Positions 50,951 through 61,700 of a stretch of 64,000 bases of DNA are shown piece after piece. Both the position numbers and the translations under genes were made by a program. The stretch covers positions 25,486,142-25,550,141 of the forward strand of contig NC_063054.1 in NCBI RefSeq assembly GCF_018812025.1, in the 5' to 3' direction. Each line of letters opens with the position of its first letter. Position 1 is the stretch's first letter. The notes beneath the pieces were generated by a model that worked only from the letters and a program-made list of their open reading frames with translations, had not been told where the DNA came from and ran no database searches. This stretch comes from Megalobrama amblycephala. Lineage: Eukaryota > Chordata > Actinopteri > Cypriniformes > Xenocyprididae.

Positions 50951-51357
50951 AGGCCCCGATGTACTTCAAACTAAGTTCTTTTTCGTTCTTCGTTTAGGAG
51001 TAAAACGAAGTTCGAAATGCGTGACCAGCGATATACTGTAATCGAACATCTGATTCCGCCCACACTGCTGAGAGCGATGGTTAGATGATTATGTAAATAC
51101 GTGCTGTACGCTTTCTTCTCAGTAACAAAATAAACACAACAAAAATGAGAAAACTGCAAGCATTTTTAATGAAAGCTAGGTGTTTTGCAGCTGAAGGTGT
51201 TTTGCAGCTCAAACGAACTTTTCCGGAAAGTTTGCTTTGGTAAGCCGTTTCGAACTTCCAAAAAGAACACAAAACAAACTTAATTTCGCCCTGATTTTGT
51301 TCGAAATGATGTCACATCAGTTCATTCTTCGATTTCGTTTGAAGTATATCGGGGCCT
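50951..51357. mobile_element. Harbinger-type MITE inside the hAT element
   Basis: The inverted termini AGGCCCCGATGTACTTCAAA and TTTGAAGTATATCGGGGCCT are flanked by TTA on both sides (50,948-50,950, 51,358-51,360), the three-base target of PIF/Harbinger. Non-coding. Confidence 0.8.
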
Positions 51358-51587
51358 TTAGTGAAAGCGGGATAGGCGGAATCGCGCTGAATGACACAGA
51401 CCAGAAGTGCTCTCTCTCTCACACGCGCTCTCTCTCTTTCTTGCGCGCAATCACAGTTCTCTCAGACAGCGCGTGATCAGTTCTCCTTGTTCCTGATTGG
51501 TCAAATGCACAAATAGTTGTCAAATTGTCCATCGTGTGGAGTATCTCACGTAAATACAGTCGGTTCCCATTCAGTCAGTCACGTTCA

Positions 51588-51745
51588 ACGTTACGTCGAT
51601 ACTGACGTAATGGGGTCTCGCCAGGGAGCCCAATCACCTCCAAGGATACAAAACAAGCCAATGGGAATTGGCCTGGGAGATTTACATGCCGGGCCCCTCC
51701 CCCGACATCCGGGTATAAATAGGGCCGACATACTCACCTTCATTC
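51588..51745 (+). repeat. DIRS left inverted terminal repeat
   Basis: Reverse complement of 56,456-56,601 with very few differences (for example GGCCTGGGAGA versus GGCCTGTGAGA). It contains the probable promoter (TATAAAT, 51,714-51,720). Confidence 0.88.
51714..51720 (+). promoter_or_regulatory. Probable DIRS TATA box
   Basis: TATAAAT in the context CCGGGTATAAATAGGGCC, about 230 bases before the gag-like ATG and inside the terminal repeat. A mirrored copy sits in the right repeat. Confidence 0.5.
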
Positions 51746-51948
51746 ATACTTTTGCTTCGGAGCTGATCAGTTCGGTCATCTTTCACCTCTTAAAAGAGAG
51801 CAAATTTCTTTGAAAGAGCAAACAGCAATTATAATTGCTACAGGATCATCCTGAAAAACAGCCATTTTAATTGCTATCGTCTTTTTGTTCCGGTGGCTGG
51901 TGAGGTTTTCTGAAAGAGCAAGCACGGGCGATCAGCGTCTTTTTCAAG

Positions 51949-53328
51949 ATGTCTTTTCGTCCGTGTGTTTCTGGATGCGGTCGTTTCCTGACCTCCTCTG
52001 ATGGCCACGACCACTGTCTCACGTGTCTGGGTAGACCGCACGCTGAGTCAGCGCTCGTGGATGGTACATGCCCTCACTGCGAGGGCATGTCCATGTTGGT
52101 GTTGAGATCGCGACTTTCCTTCTTTAACACAGAAGTGAGAGTCCCCTCTGTCGCTACCCCAGCGCCGGCGGCTGTAGCGGCCGCCGGTCCGGTTAGTGCT
52201 CTGGGAGATCTGAGGATCACAGTGGGAGCCACTTCGTCGAGCCCATCCCCACGAACCTCCCACTCCTCCACAACACCATGTGCCGTCGAGCTGCCGCCTG
52301 CTGTCGCGGGGCCCTCCTCGGGGGTGCCCCACGTCACTTTCGGCGCTCCGGAGGAGGATCGGATGTCGATCGCTGCATCGGGGAGTGGGCTGAATGGTTC
52401 AGGGAGCGACGATGACTCCGAGCTTCCGCCCTCTGGGGTGGCTGCTCAGTCGGAGGCGGACTCTGAACTAACAGCCATGCTTGCCCGGGCCGCCGCGGGC
52501 ATCGGTCTCGAGTGGAACCCTCCACCGTGTCCCGAGCGCTCGTGGTTGGATGACTGGTTTCTGGGGTCGGGGCGCGGTGCTCAGCCGCGTCCCGCCCCAG
52601 TGCCGTTCTTCCCGGAGGTGCATGAGGAGCTCCAGAAGACCTGGTTGGCACCTCACACTGCCAGACTACGGTCCTCTGCCTCCTCCACTCTCACTACCCT
52701 CGATGGGGGAGCCGCCAGGGGGTACGTGGACATCCCGCAGGTGGAACGTGCGATTGCGGTGCACTTGTGCCCGCAGTCCGCGGCCACCTGGCGGAACTGT
52801 CCGCGTCTCCCGTCCAAGGCAGGTAAGACCACGGCCGCTCTCGCGGCCAAGGCTTACTCCGCCGCTGGACAGGCGGCTTCTGCCCTGCACGCCATGGCCA
52901 TCTTGCAGGTCCATCAGGCGAAAGCTCTGAAAGAGCTGCACGAGGGTAGTGCTGAGCCAGGGTTGCTGCAAGAGCTACGCACGGCGACCGACCTCGCCCT
53001 CCGGGCGACGAAGGTCACGGCGCGCGCCCTGGGTCAAACGATGTCCACCCTGGTGGTCCAGGAACGGCATCTTTGGTTGGACCTGGCTGAGATGAGGGGT
53101 GTTGACAAAGCTCGCTTTCTTGACGCCCCCATCTCCCAGGCCGGCCTCTTCGGCAACACTGTCGAGGACTTCGCTCAGCAGAAGCAGACGGAGGCCATCA
53201 AGCACATCCTGCTCAGGCGTGATGATGCCACCAATCCGCCACGGGCTGTGCCTTCGTCTGTTCCTTGCCGAGGGCGTCCTCCTGCGGCTCCGGCTCCTGT
53301 GAGATCGGAACCCTCCCATCCTCCTTGA
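51949..53328 (+). CDS. DIRS gag-like protein
   Basis: Uninterrupted 459-residue frame starting MSFRPCVSGCGRFLTSSDGH. The N-terminus has paired cysteines and histidines (CVSGC, DHCLTCLG, CPHC) as in fish DIRS first ORFs. The middle is Ser/Pro-rich. The C-terminal half has an Ala-rich helical region (TTAALAAKAYSAAGQAASAL) probably used in assembly. GC content is well above that of the flanking DNA. It could still encode protein, but its partners are broken. Nucleocapsid-like role inferred from position. Confidence 0.75.
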   Translation: MSFRPCVSGCGRFLTSSDGHDHCLTCLGRPHAESALVDGTCPHCEGMSMLVLRSRLSFFNTEVRVPSVATPAPAAVAAAGPVSALGDLRITVGATSSSPSPRTSHSSTTPCAVELPPAVAGPSSGVPHVTFGAPEEDRMSIAASGSGLNGSGSDDDSELPPSGVAAQSEADSELTAMLARAAAGIGLEWNPPPCPERSWLDDWFLGSGRGAQPRPAPVPFFPEVHEELQKTWLAPHTARLRSSASSTLTTLDGGAARGYVDIPQVERAIAVHLCPQSAATWRNCPRLPSKAGKTTAALAAKAYSAAGQAASALHAMAILQVHQAKALKELHEGSAEPGLLQELRTATDLALRATKVTARALGQTMSTLVVQERHLWLDLAEMRGVDKARFLDAPISQAGLFGNTVEDFAQQKQTEAIKHILLRRDDATNPPRAVPSSVPCRGRPPAAPAPVRSEPSHPP

Positions 53329-53429
53329 GCCACCCGCAGGAAGGCGACGCCCCCCGCCCAGTCCCGTGGGTACTTCTGTTGTCCGGATGGTTCCACTCGT
53401 ACGGAGTTTGGGGGCGTGGCTACGCCTTC

Positions 53430-54245
53430 CCAACCCGTCCCGTTGGCTCATTCGGACAATCAGACTCGGCTACGCAATTCAGTTCGCCAGGCGTCCCCCC
53501 AGGTTCAGTGGCGTTCTGTTCACCTCGGTGACAGGTCCCAACGCCTCTGTCCTGCGGACGGAGATTGCGGTTCTTTTGGCGAAGGACGCAATAGAGCCTG
53601 TCCCTCAAGCCGAGATGAAGTCTGGGTTTTACAGCCCTTACTTCATAGTACCCAAGAAAGGCGGGGGGTTACGACCAATCCTGGATCTGCGTGTCTTGAA
53701 TCGGGCCCTTCACAAGCTCCCGTTCAAGATGCTCACGGTGAAACGCATTCTCACGTGCGTTCACGCCCAGGATTGGTTTGCAGCAATAGACCTGAAGGAC
53801 GCATACTTCCTACGCTTTGCGTTCGAGGGGCGGGAATATCAGTACAAGGTCCTACCCTTCGGGCTGTCCCTGTCTCCTCGCGTCTTTACCAAAGTCGTAG
53901 AGGGGGCCCTTGCCCCGCTCAGGGAAGTGGGCGTTCAACGACTGGCTCATTCTGGCCCAGTCCCGAGAGCAGTTGTGCGAACACAGGGACCTGGTGCTCA
54001 GTCACCTCAGCCAGTTGGGGCTTCGGGTCAACTGGGAAAAGAGCAAGCTCTGCCCCGTGCAGAGCATCTCTTTTCTCGGTGTGGAGCTGGACTCGGTCAA
54101 CATGACAGCACGTCTCACCAACGAGCGTGCACAGTCGGTGCTGAACTGCCTGAATTCGTTCTCGTGGAAAACAGCGGTCCCACTGAAACAATTTCAGAGG
54201 CTCCTGGGGCATATGGCATCCGCAGCCGCGGTCACGCCGCTCTGA
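53430..54245 (+). pseudogene. DIRS reverse transcriptase, frameshifted
   Basis: Domain blocks in order: SGFYSPYFIVPKKGGGLRPI, LDLRVLNRALHK, AIDLKDAYF and VLPFGLSLSPRVF in one frame up to about 53,930. Then DWLILAQSREQL and SFLGVELDS appear in another frame to 54,245. The break falls at the catalytic box: only the last Asp-Trp part is left and the preceding residues are missing. Activity is therefore not expected. Confidence 0.8.
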
Positions 54246-54267
54246 CCTTGCTTTTCTACGGGCCGGT

Positions 54268-55101
54268 GTGCCCCTAGTACAAGTGTCCAGGCATGTTGTT
54301 GTCACAACAGATGCCTCCACCACCGGCTGGGGTGCCATATGCAGTGGCCAGTCGGCGTCTGGCTCCTGGACAGGACCCCATCGCCATTGGCATATCAACT
54401 GCCTCGAGTTGCTGGCAGTACTCCTTGCGCTGCGCCGGTTTCGACCGCTGTTGCAGGGCAAGCATGTACTGGTCCGGACGGACAACACATCGACTGTAGC
54501 GTACATCAACCACCAGGGTGGTCTACGCTCCCATCACATGTCGCAACTCGCCCGCCATCTCCTCGTGTGGAGTCAGCGCCGACTCAGGTCGCTGCGCGCC
54601 TCCTACATCCCGGGCGAGCTCAATCGTGCGGCCGACGCGCTCTCACGACAGCTCACGCTCCCAGGGGAATGGAGACTCCACCCCCAGGTGGTCCAGCTGA
54701 TATGGAACCGGTTCGGGGAGGCACAGGTGGACCTGTTCGCCTCTCAGGAATCCGCCCATTGCCAGTTGTTTTATTCGCTGACCGAGGGGACCCTCGGCAC
54801 GGATGCACTGGCACACAGCTGGCCCCGGGGCCTACGCAAATATGTGTTTCCCCCAGTGAGCCTCCTTGCACAGACACTGTGCAAGGTCAGGGAGGATGAG
54901 GAGCAGGTCTTGCTAGTTGCGCCATATTGGCCCAACCGGACCTGGTTCCCGGAACTCATGCTCCTCGCGACAGCCCATCCCACCTCCTTTCTCAGGGGCA
55001 GGGCACCATATGGCACCCGCGTCCCGATCTCTGGAACCTCAATGTGTGGTTCCTGGACGGGACGCGGCAGACTTGAGTGCCCTACCGCCCGCGGTAGTTG
55101 A
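54268..55101 (+). pseudogene. DIRS RNase H and following region
   Basis: A third frame holds an apparently whole RNase H: TTDASTTGWGAI, HINCLELLAVLLAL, VLVRTDNTSTVAYI and LNRAADALSR provide the D-E-D-D acidic residues. The downstream part (VDLFASQESAHCQLFYS, then APYWPNRTWFPEL) is the DIRS connector. A frame change after about 55,030 separates it from the recombinase. Confidence 0.75.
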
Positions 55102-55532
55102 CACCATCACTTCGGCCAGAGGTGAACCTGCAAGCACTGCCCCCGGAGGAGGCAGACCCAGCCCTTGCGTTGCTGTGTCCCGTTCGTGCTCTGCACGTTT
55201 ACGTGGACCGCACGCAGAGCTTCAGAAGCTCTGAGCAGCTCTTTGTCTGTTTTGGAGGTCAGCAGAAGGGAAAGGCTGTCTCCAAACAGAGGTTGGCCCA
55301 CTGGATAGTGGATGCCATCGCCTTGGCGTACCAGTCCCAAGGCGAGCCGTGCCCCCTCGGGTTGCGAGCTCACTCCACTCGGGGTGTTGCTTCTTCCTGG
55401 GCGTTGGCGCACGGCGCCTCTGTTGCAGACATCTGCAGAGCTGCAGGCTGGGCGACACCGAACACATTCACGAGGTATTATAATCTCAGAGTGGAACCGG
55501 TGTCCACCCGTGTGCTTTCTACTCGTAGATAG
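55098..55532 (+). pseudogene. Tyrosine recombinase, C-terminal half only
   Basis: Retains the RAHSTRGVASS block (the H-x-x-R pair) and NTFTRYYNL with the nucleophile Tyr, plus LLCPVRAL and EQLFVCFG. The N-terminal part with the first catalytic Arg is absent: only about 60 bases lie between the connector frame and this segment, so an internal deletion is inferred. Not catalytically complete. Confidence 0.78.
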
Positions 55533-56254
55533 CCATGGGTGTTCTCTTGCTGTGCCATTTCCCTCGGGAGAGGGAATGCGAGCACTTTTCCCGCTCCTCA
55601 GTTCAGTTCCCCGTAACGGCGAACCCTGGGGAGTTCCTCCTGCATCCTGCGGCAGCCAGACGTGGCGGAGGCGTCCGGCGCTAGGTCCAGTACTCGTGTG
55701 TATGCCCAGCTGGTCTGCCCTTGTACTGGGCTAGATGCCCATATGCTGTGATTCCCCTAGGGTAATCCCATATGTGTTTGTCCATGGTAAGGTTTCCCTG
55801 TTGGTAAACCCGTGTCTTTCCCTGGGCGGCTTCGTTTTGCCCTATCTCTGATTGCTAGTCGTTCCTCCCGGAAGGTAAGACCTACATCAGAGATCTTCCA
55901 TATGCGTTACTGTTCTCAGACCAGTCCATATGTGTTTTCCACACATTATCTCCCTTCGGGCAGGGTGTGGTCTCCGTAGCTTTCCCCTCCTCGGGGAACG
56001 CTTTCCTGGCGTTTTTGTCGTTGCTGAAAAACGTGGGATCGAGTTCCGAAGCACTCTTCCCCGTGGGTAGGAACAGCAGCTTCTCCACGGTAACGCCCCG
56101 TCCTCTCCATCCCACCGGTATGGAAGACATTCCTGGGCTTACTCTGGGCGCTGGAGGGTTGCAAGTATGGGCTGCACTTGCATTGGCACGCCTCAGCCTG
56201 CCAGCACCTGCCTCCCTAAAACTCGTAACATGGTTCAGTTGCTATGGCGCTTTC

Positions 56255-56345
56255 CACGGGACCCCATTACGTCAGTATCGACGTAACGTCGAACGTGACT
56301 GACTGAATGGGAACGTCTAGGTTACTAGTGTAACCCCCGTTCCCT
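56255..56345. repeat. DIRS internal complementary region
   Basis: Reads the reverse complement of the left end (GACTGACTGAATGGGAAC), then of the right end (GTCTAGGTTACTAGTG). The two are joined with one shared AAC. In the DIRS model this region templates circle closure. A GTAACCCCCGTTCCC palindrome follows. Confidence 0.82.
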
Positions 56346-56455
56346 CCTTCTGGGAACGGGGGTTACATTAGTTACGTTCCCCTGCCATAGCTTTGGGTCA
56401 CCGCTGAGCGGCCGGATACCATCTCGGCTCCTCAGCAAAAATATGAATGAAGGTG

Positions 56456-56652
56456 AGTATGCTGGCCCTATTTATACCCGGATGTCGGGGGAGGGGCCCG
56501 GCATGTAAATCTCACAGGCCAATTCCCATTGGCTTGTTTTGTATCCTTGGAGGTGATTGGGCTCCCTGGCGAGACCCCATTACGTCAGTATCGACGTAAC
56601 GTCTCCGTTCCCTCCTTCTGGGAACGGGGGTTACACTAGTAACCTAGACGTT
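56456..56652 (-). repeat. DIRS right inverted terminal repeat and end
   Basis: Inverse of the left repeat, followed by CGTTCCCTCCTTCTGGGAAC, a hairpin-like piece, and the terminal CCTAGACGTT. Confidence 0.85.
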
Positions 56653-57112
56653 ATGGCTTAAGTGGACGTAAACATTTGGGTGAAAACAGGATATGTGTCA
56701 GTATCCATGGATTTGGTCTTAAAGGGACCATAGCCTATTTGTCATTAATGTTAATAAAACAACTAAAGATGTTAAATAAATGGATACATGGTAAAGAAGC
56801 CTACTGTATCTGAAAAACAAATTTATTTAATTTTTTATCTCTATAGTATTTGTTGTATTGTTTGTAATTTGTTTGTAATTTTCTTTTTATATAACAACAA
56901 TTATATATATTGGTAATTATGCCCTTTGAAGGTTATTGGACACTGTGAATTTTTTGTTCTTTAAGTTTGTGACAAGCAGATAAAAATTATTACTTTTTTC
57001 ATTAGAGTAATAATAAAGAAGCTGTCCAACATTAGTCATTAGTCTTACTGTGTTGTGCTTGGAAAACTGCAACATCACCCCCCAAAAGAGAGAGAGAGAG
57101 AGAGGAATTAAT

Positions 57113-59896
57113 GGTAACACTTTACAATAAGGTTGTATTAGTTAACATTAGTTAATGCATTAGTTAACGTTAACTAACCATGAACAACACCTCTGTTCAG
57201 CATTAGTTAATGTTTGTTAACGTTAACTCACGCATGTATTAATGCATCTATTCATGTTAACAGCGCAAGTAGTTAACATTAGTTAATGCATTAGTTAATC
57301 ATTGTTAACATTAAATCATGCATATATTAATGAATCTATTCATATTAACAGCGCAAGTAGTTAACATTAGTTAATGCATTAGATAACATTAACTAATCAT
57401 GAACAATGCCTCTTATTTAGCCTTAATGTTTTAAGGTTAACTTACTGTACTTACATTAGTTTATGTAGCAGTTGACACATTTCTAACTCTCCACTCACTT
57501 ACACTAAAATAAGGTAAAAAATACCATTGTGTACCTTATCAGCATTATTTATTACCAAGGCATTGATTTGGGCTGTAAATATAATTACGAAGTGCAAACC
57601 ATCTGAACATTAACAGATATGTTGTTCATGTTTATATGCATTTTACTATCATTACTTACATTCAACAAAGCATTTCTTAATGGAATATGTGAACCTTATT
57701 GTAAAGTGTACACTATTTCATCATTAACTGATGAGTTACCAACATTTGTAGACACTTTATTAACATGACTTACCATTAAAAAAGCATTCATTAATGGAAT
57801 TTGTGAACCTTATTTTAAAGTGTACACTATTTCATCATTAACTGATGTGTTACTAACATTTGTAGATCCTTTATTAACATGACTTACCCTTAACAAAGCA
57901 TTCATTAATGAAATTAAACGATATTTTGAGCCAATAATCCACACCTACCCATAAACCTACCCATAACCATTTCTTAAATCTCCGTACAGTTATAAATAAA
58001 AGAATAAGAGACAAGCGTAATCACAATAATTTATTTTTTTGCAAAAATGTCAAAAGTTGTACCGAAAGTACGTTAGTTCAAATGATGATGAGTTGCAGTC
58101 GCAGTCCTCTCTGGCGGTAATAGTTTTAATAGGGTACAGAGCAGAATTTAAGATAATAATCCATGAAAATATGATGAATCCGGCTTCTCTCCGTGAAGGC
58201 GCGCACTCAAATGTCAATCCACTGAAACACGGCATGTCGCAATCTGTGACGAAGCAGGTGAGAACCAATGAGCGTTTGATATCAGTGCCGTAAACCATGC
58301 CGTAACGGATCTCGTGGGCGCGCGCGACTTTTTAAAATTTGAATCATAGCGAGTGCGGGCTTTGACTATGACGGTCGCTGCTGAGAATGAAGATGAAGAA
58401 CGACGGAAAAAATGCAGAATTTGGATATGTTCCTTACAAACATATGGATTATAAAGATTTGGAGTACAGCGAACAAAAAAGTTGATGTGATTTGTGAATT
58501 TATGTTGTGCTTTGGTGTGTCTTATGCATTGTCAGTCACTGCATAGGAGAAAACGCCTCACAGCAAACAAACTAAATATTACAAAATGGGTAAACAATTA
58601 CAGACATTTTATTTTTCATTTAAATGCTTTGTTAATGGTAAGTCATGTTAATAAAGGATCTACAAATGTTAGTAACACATCAGTTAATGATGAAATAGTG
58701 TACACTTTACAATAAGGTTCACAAATTCCATTAATGAATGCTTTGTTAATGGTAATTCATGTTAATAAAGGGTCAACAAATGTTAGTAACACATCAGTTA
58801 ATGTTGAAATAGTGTACACTTTACAATAAGGTTCACATATTCCATTAATAAATGCATTGTTGAATGTAAGTAATGATAGTAAAATGCATATAAACATGAA
58901 CGTTCATGTTAATGTTCAGATGGTTTGCACTTCAGAATTATATTTACAGCCCAAATCAATGCCGTGTTAATAAATAATGCTGATAAGGTACACAATGGTA
59001 TTTTTTACCTTAATTTAGTGTGAGTGAGTGGAGAGTTAGAAATGTGTCAACTGCTACATAAACTAATGTAAGTACAGTAAGTTAACCTTAAAACATTAAG
59101 GCTAAATAAGAGGCATTGTTCATGATTAGTTCATGTTATCTAATGCATTAACTAATGTTAACTACTTGTGCTGTTAATATAGACACAATGGCATTTTTAC
59201 CTTTAGCGTAGACGAGTTAAAAATGATCACTCTTAGTGTGTCAACCGCTACATAAACTAATGTAAATATGCACAGTAAGTTAACCTTAAAACATTAAGGC
59301 TATTTACAGACATTGCCCATTATTTCATATTATCTAATGCATTACCTAATGTTAACTACTTAACACTGTTAACATGAATAGATGCATTAATATATGTGTG
59401 AGTTAACGTTAACAATGATTAACTAATGTTGAACAGCTAGGTGTTGTTGGTTAGGTAATGTTAACTAATTGAATTAACTAATGTTAACTAATTGTGCAGT
59501 TAACATGAATACATGCATTAATATATCCGTGAGTTAACGTTAATAAACATTAACTAATGCTGAACAGAGGTGTTGTTAATGTTAATTAATGCATTAACTA
59601 ATGTTAACGACTTGCACTGTCAACGTGAATACATGCGTTAATATATGCGTGTTAACGTTAACAAAGTTTAACTAATGCTGAACAGAGGTGTTGTTCATGG
59701 TTAGTTAATGTTAACTAATGCATTAACTAATGTTAACTAATTGCGCTGTTAACATGAATAGATGCATTAATACATGCGTGAGTTAACGTTAACAAACATT
59801 AACTAATGCTGAACAGAGGTGTTGTTCATGGTTAGTTAACGTTAACTAATGCATTAACTAATGTTAACTAATACAACCTTATTGTAAAGTGTTACC
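57113..59896. mobile_element. 2.8-kb foldback element with 8-bp duplication
   Basis: The termini are GGTAACACTTTACAATAAGG and CCTTATTGTAAAGTGTTACC. GAATTAAT flanks both ends exactly (57,105-57,112; 59,897-59,904). The arms (about 57,113-57,915 and 58,622-59,896) are tandem blocks of palindromic words such as TTAGTTAATGCATTAGTTAA and can pair with each other. The core of about 700 bases (57,916-58,621) is single-copy here. No transposase. Confidence 0.9.
58387..58485 (+). other. Short ORF in the foldback core (32 codons)
   Basis: The core turns CG-rich from about 58,290 (GGGCGCGCGCGACTTTT), then an ATG opens a frame reading MKMKNDGKNAEFGYVPYKHM and ends YSEQKS-stop. It looks more like a promoter plus first-exon fragment than an intron. 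No family recognised, and chance is quite possible. Confidence 0.25.
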
Positions 59897-60343
59897 GAAT
59901 TAATAAATGTATAGGCATCGATATCGGTATCAGCGTGTACCAGAAAAAAAGTGTTGGTACTCGACCTCGGTCCTTGAAAAATGGTATCGGTGCATCCCTA
60001 GTTGTACCTACTATAAAGTATGTAGTTTCTTATTCAGCGTGTGTTCTCCCAGGACCATAATCATGTGCATCTGTCACTCATTTACCTGCAATCATGAATA
60101 GCACTTACAATATGCACAAGCCCTCTTTCAGTGTCTGGTCCTGGTTTTTACCTGGTGTGTGGTGGCTGGGATGTCATCCTCTGACTCCTGTCCAGGAAAC
60201 AGAGGGAGAGGAAAGCCATATTGGCACTCAAACAGGACTCACCCTGTGGTGGTTTAAACTGAGATTCTTGAGATTCCAGTGAGAGAAGAATGTACATGGG
60301 TGAAGCTTGATATTTCTCTTACTTTTCTGTGAAAAGACAGCTC

Positions 60344-61700
60344 CTACCCCCATGTCTGAGGTGTTACTTCCAACACAAAGGGCAGCTCTGGGTCAGGGAT
60401 AGTTAGGATTGGGGTGGACATAAAGAGTCGCTTCAATCTGTTGAAGGCTTGGTTAGCTCTGCCTGTCCACACAAACAGCCTGGCAGACTTGTTAGTGTGG
60501 AGAGAGGCTCTGCAACAGAACTGAAGTTTCTTATAAACTGACAATAAAAATTGAAACAGCCCAGAAACAAAGTCTGACGGGGCCAATCCAAGACTGCCTG
60601 GATCTTGCCAGGATCCCTCTGGAAGCTGCCCTTGAACAAACAGAAGCTGAGGAAAGAGACTGCTAGAACATGAAACTCACTCTTCTTCAGTCTCATGAAG
60701 GGCTTATTCCTCAGTAGCTAAGTCAGGACCTGACGGAAATGCTGAACGTATTCTTGGTAGTCGTGGGAGAATATCAGAATGTCATCCAGATAAATTAATA
60801 CAAATGTATTCAGCATCCCTCAGAGAACATCATTAATAAAGGCCTGGAATATGGCTGGGGCATTGACCAGGCCAAATGGCATTACCTGGTATTTGTAGTG
60901 GCCCATCGGGGTGTTGAATGGCGACTTCCACTTGTCTACCTCACAAATCCTGAATATATGGTATGTGTTATGAAAATCCAGTTTAGTAAAGATGGTGGCA
61001 CCCTGCAGAATCACGAAAGCCGTGGTCCTGAGAGGAAGAGGGTATTGGTTCTTGATGGTAATACTGTTTAAACCCCAGTAGTCTATGTTGGAGGCCTTCT
61101 TTTCAAAGAAGAAAAAACGGCCTTTGCCAATGAGGTGAAAGGACAGATGTACCCGCTGTCCAGGGTTTCTTTGAGGTATTTGTACATGGCTAATCTCTCG
61201 TGGCTGGAGAGAGAGAATAGAGCCTTCCATGAGGTGGGCAAGTACCAGGCAGCAGTTCAATAGTGCAGTCATAATATCTAGGAGTCAGTGTGACAGTTTG
61301 GGCTGTACTGAAGACTTCATGGAGGTCCACACACTGAAATCTTGTGTATTGCTAGACAAATCTGGATAACTAGGGAGGATGAGCTAGAGACTTGGTTGTG
61401 GCTGGCTCCAACTTGGGAACAGCCATGATATCCATGGATGGGGTCTCTGGCACAGAGACAGAGCTCCACCTGAGGATTTCTGGCAAAGGTTCTAGGAATG
61501 TCTCTAGTAACTCAGGAGAATGACAGAAGGCAATGTCCGAGACCGGGCAGTTAGTTCCCCATGTTTTAACAAACCCTCCTGACCAGTCAGTGTGCAGGTT
61601 GTGAACAGTCAGCCATGGGAAGCTGAGGATTAAAGGGAGCTTTGGAGAATGAATCAAGAAGAGCTGTATCTGTTCCTGGTATTCCCCCACGTGTAGATGG
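60344..61700 (-). pseudogene. Ty3/gypsy-type pol relic
   Basis: Minus-strand order: protease-like region with LPLILSFPWLTVHN (about 61,690-61,370); reverse transcriptase with [29 protein letters not shown] and [16 protein letters not shown] (61,270-60,820); the catalytic [11 protein letters not shown] block (about 60,780); thumb/connection with GKIQAVLDWP; then the RNase H start TPILTIPDPELPFVLEV (to 60,344). Stops lie just before and after the catalytic block and the frame shifts several times. No LTRs or integrase were found. Dead copy. Confidence 0.8.

Larger units (their letters stand above)
51563..56652 (+). mobile_element. DIRS-type tyrosine-recombinase retrotransposon, degenerate
   Basis: Order: left inverted repeat, gag-like ORF, reverse transcriptase, RNase H, C-terminal tyrosine-recombinase, internal complementary region, right inverted repeat. 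Left 51,588-51,745 is the reverse complement of 56,456-56,601. At 56,255-56,345 an internal region carries complements of both element ends, joined at AAC (56,312-56,314). The element ends read GTT at 51,563 and 56,650-56,652. There is no target duplication, as expected for recombinase-mediated integration. DIRS elements lack integrase and protease. Reading frames are broken at several places, so it is not autonomous. Confidence 0.88.
50750..60000. mobile_element. hAT-type element, 9.25 kb, hosting three other elements
   Basis: The termini are TAGGGATGCACCGATACTGA and GGTATCGGTGCATCCCTA. GTTGTACC flanks both (50,742-50,749 and 60,001-60,008), an exact 8-base duplication. The right subterminal region again shows ATCGATATCGGTATCAG, mirroring the left ACCAGTATCGGTATCGGG. 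Once the nested elements are removed about 1 kb of non-coding host element remains, so this is a non-autonomous hAT copy. Confidence 0.9.

Noticed and set aside
52048..53608. Several long minus-strand and second-frame ORFs over 150 codons in the GC-rich block
   Set aside because: They are shadows of the DIRS gag-like and reverse-transcriptase frames; no domain was recognised in any of them.
54339..54899. 186-codon plus-strand frame in the RNase H region
   Set aside because: Shadow of the RNase H frame, which has the proper D-E-D-D residues in another frame.
58039..58298. 84- and 82-codon frames on both strands in the foldback core
   Set aside because: No recognisable motif and opposite-strand overlap; kept only as part of the possible captured-sequence finding.
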